From NCBI GenBank assembly GCA_015067615.1, contig SVMD01000004.1:787-64786 (forward strand): DNA of 64,000 bases, given 5' to 3'. The position numbers and the translations under genes are program-made. The notes beneath the pieces are model-generated. The model had not been told where the DNA came from and searched no databases. It saw only the letters and a program-made list of their open reading frames with translations. Below, piece by piece: positions 18,500 through 25,762 of this stretch. The first letter of the stretch is position 1; each line of letters begins with the position of its first letter. The stretch comes from Oscillospiraceae bacterium. Lineage in GTDB: Bacteria > Bacillota > Clostridia > Oscillospirales > Oscillospiraceae.

Positions 18500-20290
18500 T
18501 CATAAGGAATTTCTTGCATCCTCTGCAAAATTCTCTTCCTCAGGCTCCCCACAATCCACCTCCGCAAAGGCTTCCAGAGGTTCTTCTGCACTGATCTCAT
18601 CCTGGTGGCCTAATCTATCATCCATATCAGGGAATTCAATATCACTTTCATCCGCACCAAACAGAACCACATGTGCATTCACGCCGTCCCAGATCACCTT
18701 GTGCACCACAGTGCGGATGGCTGCCCGCTTCTCTTCGATGGACATTCCATCGATGCTGATGCGGAACATGGACAGCATCTGCCGCAGCAGGTCGAACTCC
18801 ATGTCACTCAGGGCGTTGGCCTCCGTCAGACCTTCCAGCTCATGAATGCGGTTCTCGATTTCCCGGTTGGCTTCGCTCAGTTCCTCAATTCGCTTCAGCA
18901 CACGGGGGCGGGCAATGGATTCACCGATCATGCCCATACTGTCGATGAGACCATTGATTGTCTTTTCATTTTCTCCATACTCCGCCCGGAGGTCAGCCAG
19001 TTGGGTCTCATACTGTTCCCGGTTGCCTGTGTAAAACCGACGGTTCTTTTCCAGCTGCGTGATGAAACTGCTGTCATGCTCTCTCAGGGACTTAATCTGC
19101 TCGATGATGGCCGCATCCAGAATATTGCCGCCCGCGTTGCGGCGGTTGCAGCGTTCCCGCTTGCTGCGTTCCTTCATCTTGCACACATAGGTGTAGATCG
19201 GCTGTCCGTCCGCTGTCTTGCGCTGGGAGAGCTTGGGGTACATCCGTTCGCCACAGGAGCAGAACAGCAGGCCGGTCAGCAGGGCCTCATTATTTCGGGG
19301 CTTGCGGTAGCCCTTGGACTTGTTTCTGTCCAGGGACTCCTGCACCTTAATCCACTGCTTGGAGGGAACCAGACCGGGATGCTGGCCCAGTGCGATGATC
19401 CACTCGCTGACAGGCAACAGGACGGTTGCCTTGCCCTTCTCCTGGTCGGTGCGGTTGTAGGCCATGATGCCGCAGGTGCCGTCAAACTCCTCCCGGTCGA
19501 AGCACACATCCGCTTCCCGCTCCGTGAAATAATGGTAGGCGTCCTCATCCGCCACCATGTATACGGGGTTCTGCAGAATCGCTTTGATTGCAAACCGAGT
19601 AAAATCTTTGCCCTGCTTAGTCTTGATACGACGGCGCAGCATTTCCGCTTCCACCGCGGTCAGGGAATCCGTTTCCGTGTAGAGGTCGAAGATCATCTTC
19701 GGAATCTCCGCTTCCTCCGGGATGGGCACCAGCTTGAAGGATTTCCGGGTTTTGCCGTCCACGTTCACTTTGCTGACAGGCTCGGACTTAAAGCCGGTGG
19801 GCGCATTGCCGCCCAGCCAGCGTCCAGTCTTGGCAAGCTCGTGCATATTATCCCGGATACGCTCAGCAATGGTCTCCCGCTCCAGCTGGGAGAACACGGA
19901 GATAATGAACATCATGGCCCGGCCCATGGGGGTACTGGTATCAAACTGCTCCCGGATAGACACAAAGGATACATCCAGCTTGGTCAGCTCATCGATCAAG
20001 CCGGTAAAGTCGCTGATATTTCGGCTGATTCTGTCCAGACGATAGACCACGATGGCCTTGAACTTGCGCTTGCGCACATCTGCCATCATCTTCTGGAAGT
20101 CAGGACGCTTCAGATTACCGCCGGAGAAGCCTTCGTCCTCAAAGACAACACAGCGATCCACATAGCCTTCCCCAAACATATTACGCACATAATCCTTGCA
20201 AAGATCTACCTGATTGCCAATACTCTCACCCTTGCCGGTGAACTTGGATTTACGGGAATATATGGCGATCATATCCTCATTTTTTTGCAT
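18500..20290 (-). CDS. Large serine recombinase (sigK-adjacent, SpoIVCA-type by context)
   Basis: The 596-residue protein has the resolvase catalytic domain (IAIYSRKSKFTG with the catalytic Ser, VVYRLDRISRN, SFVSIREQFDTSTPMGR, IISVFSQLERETIAERI), then a recombinase domain, a zinc-ribbon (LLFCSCGERMYPKLS with further Cys), a coiled coil and an acidic tail. Large serine recombinases integrate and excise mobile DNA. ATG 20290 is preceded by GGAGGGG. In Bacillus subtilis the related SpoIVCA excises the skin element from sigK during sporulation. Here a truncated sigK lies 0.9 kb upstream in the same orientation, so the same job is likely, but the neighbourhood is the only specific evidence. The acidic C-terminal extension is unusual. 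Confidence 0.9.
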   Translation of the reverse strand: MQKNEDMIAIYSRKSKFTGKGESIGNQVDLCKDYVRNMFGEGYVDRCVVFEDEGFSGGNLKRPDFQKMMADVRKRKFKAIVVYRLDRISRNISDFTGLIDELTKLDVSFVSIREQFDTSTPMGRAMMFIISVFSQLERETIAERIRDNMHELAKTGRWLGGNAPTGFKSEPVSKVNVDGKTRKSFKLVPIPEEAEIPKMIFDLYTETDSLTAVEAEMLRRRIKTKQGKDFTRFAIKAILQNPVYMVADEDAYHYFTEREADVCFDREEFDGTCGIMAYNRTDQEKGKATVLLPVSEWIIALGQHPGLVPSKQWIKVQESLDRNKSKGYRKPRNNEALLTGLLFCSCGERMYPKLSQRKTADGQPIYTYVCKMKERSKRERCNRRNAGGNILDAAIIEQIKSLREHDSSFITQLEKNRRFYTGNREQYETQLADLRAEYGENEKTINGLIDSMGMIGESIARPRVLKRIEELSEANREIENRIHELEGLTEANALSDMEFDLLRQMLSMFRISIDGMSIEEKRAAIRTVVHKVIWDGVNAHVVLFGADESDIEFPDMDDRLGHQDEISAEEPLEAFAEVDCGEPEEENFAEDARNSL

Positions 20291-20462
20291 CAAATTAGCC
20301 CCTCCTGATATGTGATGTTCTTTATGCTATTATATCGCAGCGTAAGACCATGTAAGCAGGAGGCCGGGAATTATGGCAAGTAAACCTCAGAAATGGTCGG
20401 CACCTACGCCCTTGATACAGACAGTTGATAAAGGTGATTTGTTCCATCACGGCTGCGCGATT

Positions 20463-20916
20463 TCAGAGTCTATACCGTATTGTACCAAGCCATTTCCAGA
20501 CGGTGGAGTATATCATTGCCACCAGTTGATGGAAAGCCTGCCATGCTTCTTCGGGTATGTGCTGGGGCAGCTGATATCCCAGCTTTGCGTAAAGATCCAT
20601 TCGCTGAAAATCTCCCACAGTGACGGAGATAGACGTATCCTCGCTTCGATCTGCCTTGCTATCCTCATGTATGAGCAATTCCGGGTTCTGCAAAAGAATC
20701 TGGCTGCCATCGGCGTGGGCGTAACCGGCGGCGCGGTAAGCAGCCTGTCGCCGGTAATCGCCGGCCTGCTGACCGCAATCCTGTTCCAGCTGATTTTACT
20801 ATTGAGTCGAAGCCACCTGTATAGCAGGTGGTTCTCTTTCTGCCGCACCCTCTGTGCCGGCTTCCGCAATGTATCCGGATGAAACTCCTGTATCTCCATC
20901 GATGTCTGCTCCTCAT
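20463..20916 (-). pseudogene. Possible broken small gene of the recombinase element
   Basis: No single frame covers this stretch. A frame starting at ATG 20901 (MEIQEFHPDTLRK) has GAGGAG upstream. The reading that looks most protein-like at the C-terminus is another frame, open from 20795 to 20463 (NPELLIHEDSKAD, then QRMDLYAKLGYQLPQHIPEE), whose only early start is TTG 20693; in that frame two adjacent stops (TAG TAA) interrupt the upstream part. A frameshifted or decayed gene is the simplest reading, but two overlapping small genes are possible. The family is not recognised. Confidence 0.35.
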
Positions 20917-20969
20917 ATCTGCACCGCGTTATGAATAGAATGCATAAGGAGGTGACCGTCATCCGGAAA

Positions 20970-21161
20970 ATGGCGCCAATCAGTCTGGTCGTATACTACC
21001 CCAAAACAGAAAAAGGAACAGAAGAATTGGCACGGCGGGTATCCGATGTCCACGCAGCATCTGTTATCCGGCAGCTCAAGGCACTAAACTGCCCCGCACA
21101 TCAAAAACTTGACCTTCTGGATGCGGTTATCAAGACCGTAAAGGAAAGAAGCAGGGAATAG
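20970..21161 (+). CDS. Small hypothetical protein of the recombinase region
   Basis: This encodes about 63 residues (VVYYPKTEKGTEELARRVSD, then LNCPAHQKLDLLDAVI). The composition is normal for a small soluble alpha/beta protein. The start is uncertain: a perfect AAGGAGGTGA lies at 20946-20955, far from ATG 20970, while ATG 20931 and 20940 lie before it. It is divergent from the recombinase and convergent with sigK, from which a perfect hairpin separates it. I recall similar small proteins in Firmicutes mobile elements, but no function is known to me; an excision partner of the recombinase is speculation. Confidence 0.6.
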   Translation: MAPISLVVYYPKTEKGTEELARRVSDVHAASVIRQLKALNCPAHQKLDLLDAVIKTVKERSRE

Positions 21162-21186
21162 ACTTTATGCAAAGTCTATTCCCTGC
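21151..21186. terminator. Perfect 16-bp inverted repeat between two convergent genes
   Basis: The arms gcagggaatagacttt and aaagtctattccctgc match perfectly around a 4-base loop. The repeat overlaps the 3' ends of the small plus-strand gene and the truncated sigK, and T-rich sequence follows on both strands, so it can act as a two-way terminator. Confidence 0.75.
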
Positions 21187-21626
21187 TTTATTATTCCCCA
21201 CCTTTCATACTGATCCATAATTCGGTCAAACTGCGCCATGTTGACGTTTAAAGCCTTGGGGTGCAATCGCTCCGCTCTTAAAGTCGCTGGTGTGAGGATA
21301 GCATTCTCAACGCACCGGGCGGCGTAGGTGGCGAGCCTTGCCCCTTTGGATACATCAAAGGTGGTGATGCCCTTGATCAGGCCGATGGTGCCGATAGAGA
21401 TCAGGTCCTCCTGGTCAGCGCTCTGGGCATAGTATTTTTTCATGATATGGGCCACCAGCCGCAGGTTCCGCTCGATGAGAATATTCCGGGCCTCCAGGTC
21501 CCCGGCGGCGCTTAAGTGAAGATAGTGCTGCTCCTCCTCCTGGGTCAGGGGTCTGGGAAAGGAGCCGGTGGACAGCTGCAGGGAGTAAAACAGTGACCCC
21601 AGCATCAGCCATGGGGCAATGAACAT
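21165..21626 (-). CDS. sigK: N-terminal half of sporulation sigma factor SigK, interrupted
   Basis: The ATG at 21626 follows GGAGGTGG; the track start at 21641 is an in-frame GTG. The 153-residue product opens with a hydrophobic pro-sequence as in pro-SigK, then sigma region 1.2/2 (ARNILIERNLRLVAHIMKKY, EDLISIGTIGLIKG, ATYAARCVENAIL). Sigma similarity stops abruptly after ENAIL, and about 40 unrelated residues follow before a stop. Full SigK needs a further 120 residues (regions 3 and 4), which are not present anywhere in the window. In B. subtilis and C. difficile the skin element splits sigK at the equivalent codons. So this is either the left half of a sigK rebuilt by excision during sporulation, or a dead remnant. 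Confidence 0.9.
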   Translation of the reverse strand: MFIAPWLMLGSLFYSLQLSTGSFPRPLTQEEEQHYLHLSAAGDLEARNILIERNLRLVAHIMKKYYAQSADQEDLISIGTIGLIKGITTFDVSKGARLATYAARCVENAILTPATLRAERLHPKALNVNMAQFDRIMDQYERWGIIKQGIDFA

Positions 21627-21685
21627 AGAAACCACCTCCACCCTACCATACGCGCCCCGGCCCGTCCTTTTTCCGGCTTTCGCGC

Positions 21686-21717
21686 AAAAAAGCCCGCATG
21701 GCTGTCCATGCGGGCTT
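21686..21717 (-). terminator. Terminator of the malic enzyme gene
   Basis: A 12-bp stem (aagcccgcatgg / ccatgcgggctt) with a 4-base loop ends in six T on the minus strand, 20 bases after the malic enzyme stop. Confidence 0.9.
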
Positions 21718-21737
21718 GGGGTGTTGGAAATTACGGA

Positions 21738-22910
21738 TCAGATCCGGGCCACGCCGGTTCTCCGGGCGGCTTCCGCCACGGCCCTGGCAACTGCCGGACC
21801 CACTCTGGGGTCAAAGGCCTGGGGCATGATGTTGTTTTCGTTCAGCTCCTCCTCGGGAACCAGCGCTGCCAGAGCCATAGCCGCGGCCATCTTCATCTCC
21901 TCGTTGATATCCGAGGCCCGGACATCGAAGGCGCCCCGGAAAATGCCCGGGAAGGCCAGAACGTTGTTGATCTGGTTGGGGAAATCGCTGCGTCCGGTGG
22001 AGATGACCTTGGCGCCGCCTGCCTTGGCGTCGTCGGGGAAGATCTCCGGGGTGGGATTGGCGCAGGCGAAGATGATGGCATCCCGGTTCATGGTTTTTAC
22101 CATCTCCGTGGTCACCACGCCGGGGGCGGAGGTTCCGATGAACACGTCGGCACCCACCAGTTTTTCGGCCAGGGAGCCGCCGGTCTGGTCCGGATTGGTC
22201 AGCTTTGCCATCTCTGCCTGGGCCCAGTTCATGCCGGGGCAGCCCTCATAGAGAGCGCCCTGCTTGTCGCACATGGTAATATTGCGGAAGCCCGCAGCCA
22301 GCAGCATCTTCACGATGGCGATGCCGGCGGCGCCGGCGCCCACGGTGACGATCTTCACGTCCTCCTTCTTCTTGCCAACCACCTTCAGGGCGTTGGTCAA
22401 GCCAGCCAGGACAATGACGGCGGTGCCGTGCTGGTCGTCGTGGAAGATGGGAATGTCGCACTTTTCCTTCAGCTTCCGCTCAATCTCAAAGCACCGGGGA
22501 GCGGAGATATCCTCCAAATTGATACCGCCGAAGGAGCCGGAGAGCAGGTAGACGGCGCTCACAAACTCGTCCACCTCCTGGGTTTTCAGGCACAGGGGGA
22601 AGGCGTCCACATCGGCGAATGCCTTGAACAGAGCGCATTTGCCCTCCATGACGGGCATACCCGCCTCGGGGCCGATATTGCCCAGACCCAGCACCGCGGA
22701 GCCGTCGGTGATGACGGCGCAGAGGTTGTGACGCCGGGTCAGCTCGTAGGACTTATTCACATCCTTCTGAATTTCCAGACAGGGACTTGCCACGCCGGGG
22801 GTGTAGGCAAGGGAAAGGTCCTCCCGGGTCCGGCAGGGCACCGTGGCCACCACCTCGATCTTGCCGCCCCACTGGGCGTGCTTTTTCAGGGATTCCTTGG
22901 CGTAATCCAT
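21738..22910 (-). CDS. NAD(P)-dependent malic enzyme
   Basis: The enzyme converts malate to pyruvate and CO2 while reducing NAD(P). The true start is ATG 22910 (GGAGAAC upstream), giving 390 residues; the track ORF adds 33 residues of promoter DNA. Visible features are LAYTPGVASPCLEI at the substrate site, IFHDDQHGTAVIV with the metal-binding acidic residues, and a Rossmann motif VGAGAAGIAIVKML. The length matches the short bacterial form without a phosphotransacetylase domain. It is monocistronic between its own promoter and terminator, and divergent from the glycerate kinase gene. Confidence 0.93.
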   Translation of the reverse strand: MDYAKESLKKHAQWGGKIEVVATVPCRTREDLSLAYTPGVASPCLEIQKDVNKSYELTRRHNLCAVITDGSAVLGLGNIGPEAGMPVMEGKCALFKAFADVDAFPLCLKTQEVDEFVSAVYLLSGSFGGINLEDISAPRCFEIERKLKEKCDIPIFHDDQHGTAVIVLAGLTNALKVVGKKKEDVKIVTVGAGAAGIAIVKMLLAAGFRNITMCDKQGALYEGCPGMNWAQAEMAKLTNPDQTGGSLAEKLVGADVFIGTSAPGVVTTEMVKTMNRDAIIFACANPTPEIFPDDAKAGGAKVISTGRSDFPNQINNVLAFPGIFRGAFDVRASDINEEMKMAAAMALAALVPEEELNENNIMPQAFDPRVGPAVARAVAEAARRTGVARI

Positions 22911-22940
22911 AGCAGTTCTCCTTTTTTCATAGTTACTCCC

Positions 22941-22969
22941 TTTATATCCCGAATCGAGCCCGGTGTCAA
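22941..22969 (-). promoter_or_regulatory. Promoter of the malic enzyme gene
   Basis: On the minus strand TTGACA (22969-22964) and TATAAA (22946-22941) have a 17-base spacer, a near-consensus sigma-A promoter. Confidence 0.8.
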
Positions 22970-23023
22970 TGGGGCAGGCAGTCAAAAAACCGCCCTGTTT
23001 TTTGGACATTTTGCCTTTGACAA

Positions 23024-23053
23024 TTGACGCATCCCCGGCGGAGAGGCTATAAT
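23024..23053 (+). promoter_or_regulatory. Promoter of the glycerate kinase gene
   Basis: TTGACG (23024-23029) and TATAAT (23048-23053) have an 18-base spacer. A second TTGACA lies at 23017. The start codon is 22 bases past the -10 box, so the leader is very short. Confidence 0.75.
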
Positions 23054-23074
23054 GGCGGAAAAGGAGGGATCGTC

Positions 23075-24304
23075 ATGCTGACAGTACTGCGCCGGGATGC
23101 CGAAATCATTGCCCGGGGTGCCGTAGACGCCATGCACCCGGGAACCGCTGTGGCCAATGCTCTGGAGTCCATGGAATTCAGTGGTGAGATTTATCTGGTG
23201 GCTGTGGGCAAGGCCGCCTGGTCCATGGCAGGTGCAGCCCTGAAGCATCTGCCCCGCCCCATCCGAAGCGGCATCGTCCTGACCAAATATGGCCATGTAC
23301 CCGGCCCCCTGCCGGGTGTTATGTGTCTGGAAGCCGGACATCCGGTGCCGGACGATAACAGCTACCGGGGAACCCAGGCCATTTTGCAAATGGTTCGGAA
23401 CCTTTCTTCCACAGATACGGTGCTGTTCCTGCTGTCCGGTGGCGGCAGTGCCCTGTTCGAGCTGCCTCTGTGCGACCCCGGCAAGCTGGCGGAAGTAAAC
23501 AGTCGTCTTCTGGCCTCCGGAGCGGATATCCGTCAGATCAATACGGTGCGCAAGCGGCTTTCCGCCGTGAAGGGCGGCCGTTTCGCCCTGGCCTGCGGCG
23601 AAGCCCGGATAAGAGCACTGATTCTCTCCGACGTTTTGGGTGATCCCATCGACATCATTGCCAGCGGTCCCGCCGCTCCGGACAGCACTACCAGCGCGCA
23701 GGCTCTGGCCATTGCCAAAGAATACGGGTTGCATGATCCGGAGATTCTGGAACTTCTGGCCCGGGAGACCCCAAAAGAGCTGCCCCGGGTAGAAAGCCGG
23801 ATCATCGGAAGTGTCAGCCAAATGTGCCGGGCCGCAGAAGACCTGGCCCGGGAACAGGGGTATGCTCCCATCCTCCTGACGGACCGGATGGCAGGAATCG
23901 CCTCCGAGGAGGGCCGGAATCTGGCCCAGCTGCTTCAAAAAAACCGCCGGGATCACCGTAAAATTGCCCTGATTGCCGGTGGAGAAACGGTGGTCCGGGT
24001 CCGGGGCAACGGGTTGGGCGGCCGAAATCAGGAACTGGCTCTGGCCGCGGCGGAACTACTGGCAGAAATTCCCGATGCCTGCATCATCAGCCTGGGCTCC
24101 GACGGAACCGACGGTCCCACCGACGCCGCCGGCGGCTATGCCGACAGCCACACCCTCCGGGAACTGGCGCAGGCTGGAGTGGACTACAAATTTACCCTGG
24201 AAAACAACGATTCCTACCATGCCCTGGAGGCAGTGGACGCTCTGATCTTCACCGGGCCCACCCTAACCAATGTCAACGACATCACAATCGGTCTGTTGGG
24301 ATAA
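23075..24304 (+). CDS. Glycerate 2-kinase (type 2, MOFRL family)
   Basis: This 409-residue protein matches the DUF4147/MOFRL glycerate kinase family, which phosphorylates glycerate to 2-phosphoglycerate. Key stretches are LVAVGKAAWSMA near the N-terminus, LFLLSGGGSALFE, INTVRKRLSAVKGGRFA, and the C-terminal MOFRL motif VRGNGLGGRNQELAL with SLGSDGTDGPTDAAG. The start is ATG 23075 behind AAGGAGG; the track start adds 17 residues from the promoter. It would feed glycerate from sugar-acid or serine breakdown into glycolysis. Confidence 0.92.
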   Translation: MLTVLRRDAEIIARGAVDAMHPGTAVANALESMEFSGEIYLVAVGKAAWSMAGAALKHLPRPIRSGIVLTKYGHVPGPLPGVMCLEAGHPVPDDNSYRGTQAILQMVRNLSSTDTVLFLLSGGGSALFELPLCDPGKLAEVNSRLLASGADIRQINTVRKRLSAVKGGRFALACGEARIRALILSDVLGDPIDIIASGPAAPDSTTSAQALAIAKEYGLHDPEILELLARETPKELPRVESRIIGSVSQMCRAAEDLAREQGYAPILLTDRMAGIASEEGRNLAQLLQKNRRDHRKIALIAGGETVVRVRGNGLGGRNQELALAAAELLAEIPDACIISLGSDGTDGPTDAAGGYADSHTLRELAQAGVDYKFTLENNDSYHALEAVDALIFTGPTLTNVNDITIGLLG

Positions 24305-24382
24305 TGCAGGAAGTCATTTCCCGTGTACTTTCCGGATTTTTTGTGGTATGATACCACCAAGACGAACTTTGGAGGAAGACTT

Positions 24383-25099
24383 ATGAAAGACGAACTGCTG
24401 CGCACCGCCATGCTCCTGGGCGAGGAGGCCGTTACCCGGCTGCAAACGGCCCGGGTAGCCATCTTCGGCATCGGCGGCGTGGGGGGCTACACCCTGGAAG
24501 CCCTGGCCCGGGCCGGTGTGGGTCAGCTGGATCTCATCGACAACGACACCGTCAGCCGCTCCAACATCAACCGGCAGATCCTGGCCACCCAGTCCACCGT
24601 GGGCATGGCTAAGGTGGAGGCAGGCAAGAACCGGGTTCTGGACATCAACCCGGACTGCGTGATCCGGACCTGGCAGGTGTTCTACACCCCGGAAACGGCG
24701 GATCAGTTTGATTTTACCCAGTATGACTACATCGTGGACGCCATCGACACCGTCACCGGCAAGCTGCAGCTGATCCAGCGGGCCCACGAATGCGGCACCC
24801 CCGTCATCTCCTGCATGGGCACCGGCAACAAGCTGAACCCCTGGGCCTTTGAGGTTTCCGACATTTCCAAAACCTCCATGTGTCCCCTGGCCCGGATCAT
24901 GCGCAAGGAACTGGGCAAGCGGGGCATCAAACACCTGAAGGTGGTGTACTCCCAGGAGGAGGCCCTGAGCCCCACCGGCTGGGAGGACGAAGCCAAGCTT
25001 CTCGGCAAGCGGCAGATCCCCGGCTCCGTGTCCTTCGTACCCGGAGCGGCGGGGCTGATCCTGGCGGGCGAGGTCATCAAGGACCTGGCCGGAATTTGA
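24383..25099 (+). CDS. tcdA: tRNA threonylcarbamoyladenosine dehydratase TcdA
   Basis: The 238-residue E1-like protein should cyclise t6A37 to ct6A in tRNAs reading ANN codons, using ATP. It has the ThiF/MoeB nucleotide site (VAIFGIGGVGGYTLEALARA), LIDNDTVSRSNINRQ and YDYIVDAIDTVTGKL. It lacks the paired CxxC zinc motifs of MoeB, as is usual for TcdA. The start is ATG 24383 with TTGGAGGAA upstream. It follows the kinase gene by 78 bases and ends in its own terminator. Confidence 0.92.
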   Translation: MKDELLRTAMLLGEEAVTRLQTARVAIFGIGGVGGYTLEALARAGVGQLDLIDNDTVSRSNINRQILATQSTVGMAKVEAGKNRVLDINPDCVIRTWQVFYTPETADQFDFTQYDYIVDAIDTVTGKLQLIQRAHECGTPVISCMGTGNKLNPWAFEVSDISKTSMCPLARIMRKELGKRGIKHLKVVYSQEEALSPTGWEDEAKLLGKRQIPGSVSFVPGAAGLILAGEVIKDLAGI

Positions 25100-25109
25100 G
25101 CAGTCCGAA

Positions 25110-25135
25110 GGATGCCCCACGGGGCATCCCTCTTT
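25110..25135 (+). terminator. Terminator after tcdA
   Basis: Stem ggatgcccc / ggggcatcc with a 2-base loop, followed by CTCTTTT. Confidence 0.8.
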
Positions 25136-25146
25136 TGGAAAACAAG

Positions 25147-25215
25147 TTCATTTTTGAAATATTTTTCTTGACAAGTCGCATGCTCTGTGCTACACTTAGA
25201 TTGTTCAAAAATGAA
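25147..25215 (+). promoter_or_regulatory. marR promoter flanked by two operator-like palindromes
   Basis: TTGACA (25168-25173) and TACACT (25191-25196) with a 17-base spacer form the promoter. On either side sits TTCA-N4-TGAA, at 25147-25158 (N4 TTTT) and 25204-25215 (N4 AAAA); the two sites are inverted copies of each other (gttcatttttgaa and ttcaaaaatgaac). The arrangement suits binding of two MarR dimers and self-repression. Confidence 0.75.
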
Positions 25216-25231
25216 CTTACGAGGTGTGACT

Positions 25232-25672
25232 ATGGATATCCGCAATATGCGCTTTGATTATTTTGAGACCATGCTCCGGGCCCGGAAGGGCTACACCCGG
25301 GTGATGGACCCCATTTGCAGCCAGTGGGATCTGACCCGCAACGAGCTGGACGTTTTGCTTTTCCTGTACAACAACCCCGACTTTGACCGGGCCTCCGATG
25401 TGGCCACCCGCCGGGGCATGGCCAAGAGCCATGTCTCCCTCTCCGTCTCCACCCTGGAGAGCAAAGGGCTTCTGCGGCGCCGGACGGATCCGGAGGACCG
25501 GCGGACGGTGCATCTGGAACTGCTTGGCGAAGCCCGGGACATTGCCGAGCAGGGCCGCCAGGCTCAGAGTGAATTCTTCGGAAAAATTTATGACGGCCTG
25601 ACCTGCGACGAGCTGAACGCCTGGACCCGGGTGGTGGAGAAGGTCAGCCGCAATATCGCCAACCTGGAATGA
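25232..25672 (+). CDS. MarR-family transcriptional regulator
   Basis: The 146-residue protein has the winged-helix fold of MarR: LTRNELDVLLFLYNNP before the recognition region, a recognition helix near MAKSHVSLSVSTLESKGLL and the wing RRTDPEDRRTVHLEL. The start ATG 25232 follows GAGGTG; the track start adds 15 residues from the operator. It probably represses its own gene through the flanking palindromes. The ligand and other targets are unknown; the downstream M3 peptidase has a separate promoter. Confidence 0.9.
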   Translation: MDIRNMRFDYFETMLRARKGYTRVMDPICSQWDLTRNELDVLLFLYNNPDFDRASDVATRRGMAKSHVSLSVSTLESKGLLRRRTDPEDRRTVHLELLGEARDIAEQGRQAQSEFFGKIYDGLTCDELNAWTRVVEKVSRNIANLE

Positions 25673-25699
25673 AAGCACGCACTGCGTGCTTTTCTTTTT
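25672..25699 (+). terminator. Terminator after marR
   Basis: The stem (aaagcacg / cgtgcttt) starts inside the marR stop codon and is followed by a T-rich run. Confidence 0.8.
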
Positions 25700-25730
25700 G
25701 GTTGCATTTGCAACCGAAATTTGCTATACT
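25700..25730 (+). promoter_or_regulatory. M3 peptidase promoter with overlapping palindrome
   Basis: TTGCAT (25702-25707) and TATACT (25725-25730) with a 17-base spacer. The -35 box lies inside a perfect palindrome GGTTGC-ATTT-GCAACC (25700-25715), a possible operator. Confidence 0.65.
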
Positions 25731-25762
25731 GGAGAAAATCTTATGGAAGGAGCAAACCCGCC

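Noticed and set aside
20373-20882. 169-aa plus-strand ORF opposite the broken small gene
   Set aside because: Only its second half looks hydrophobic and the start lacks a ribosome site; the minus strand reads more like protein.
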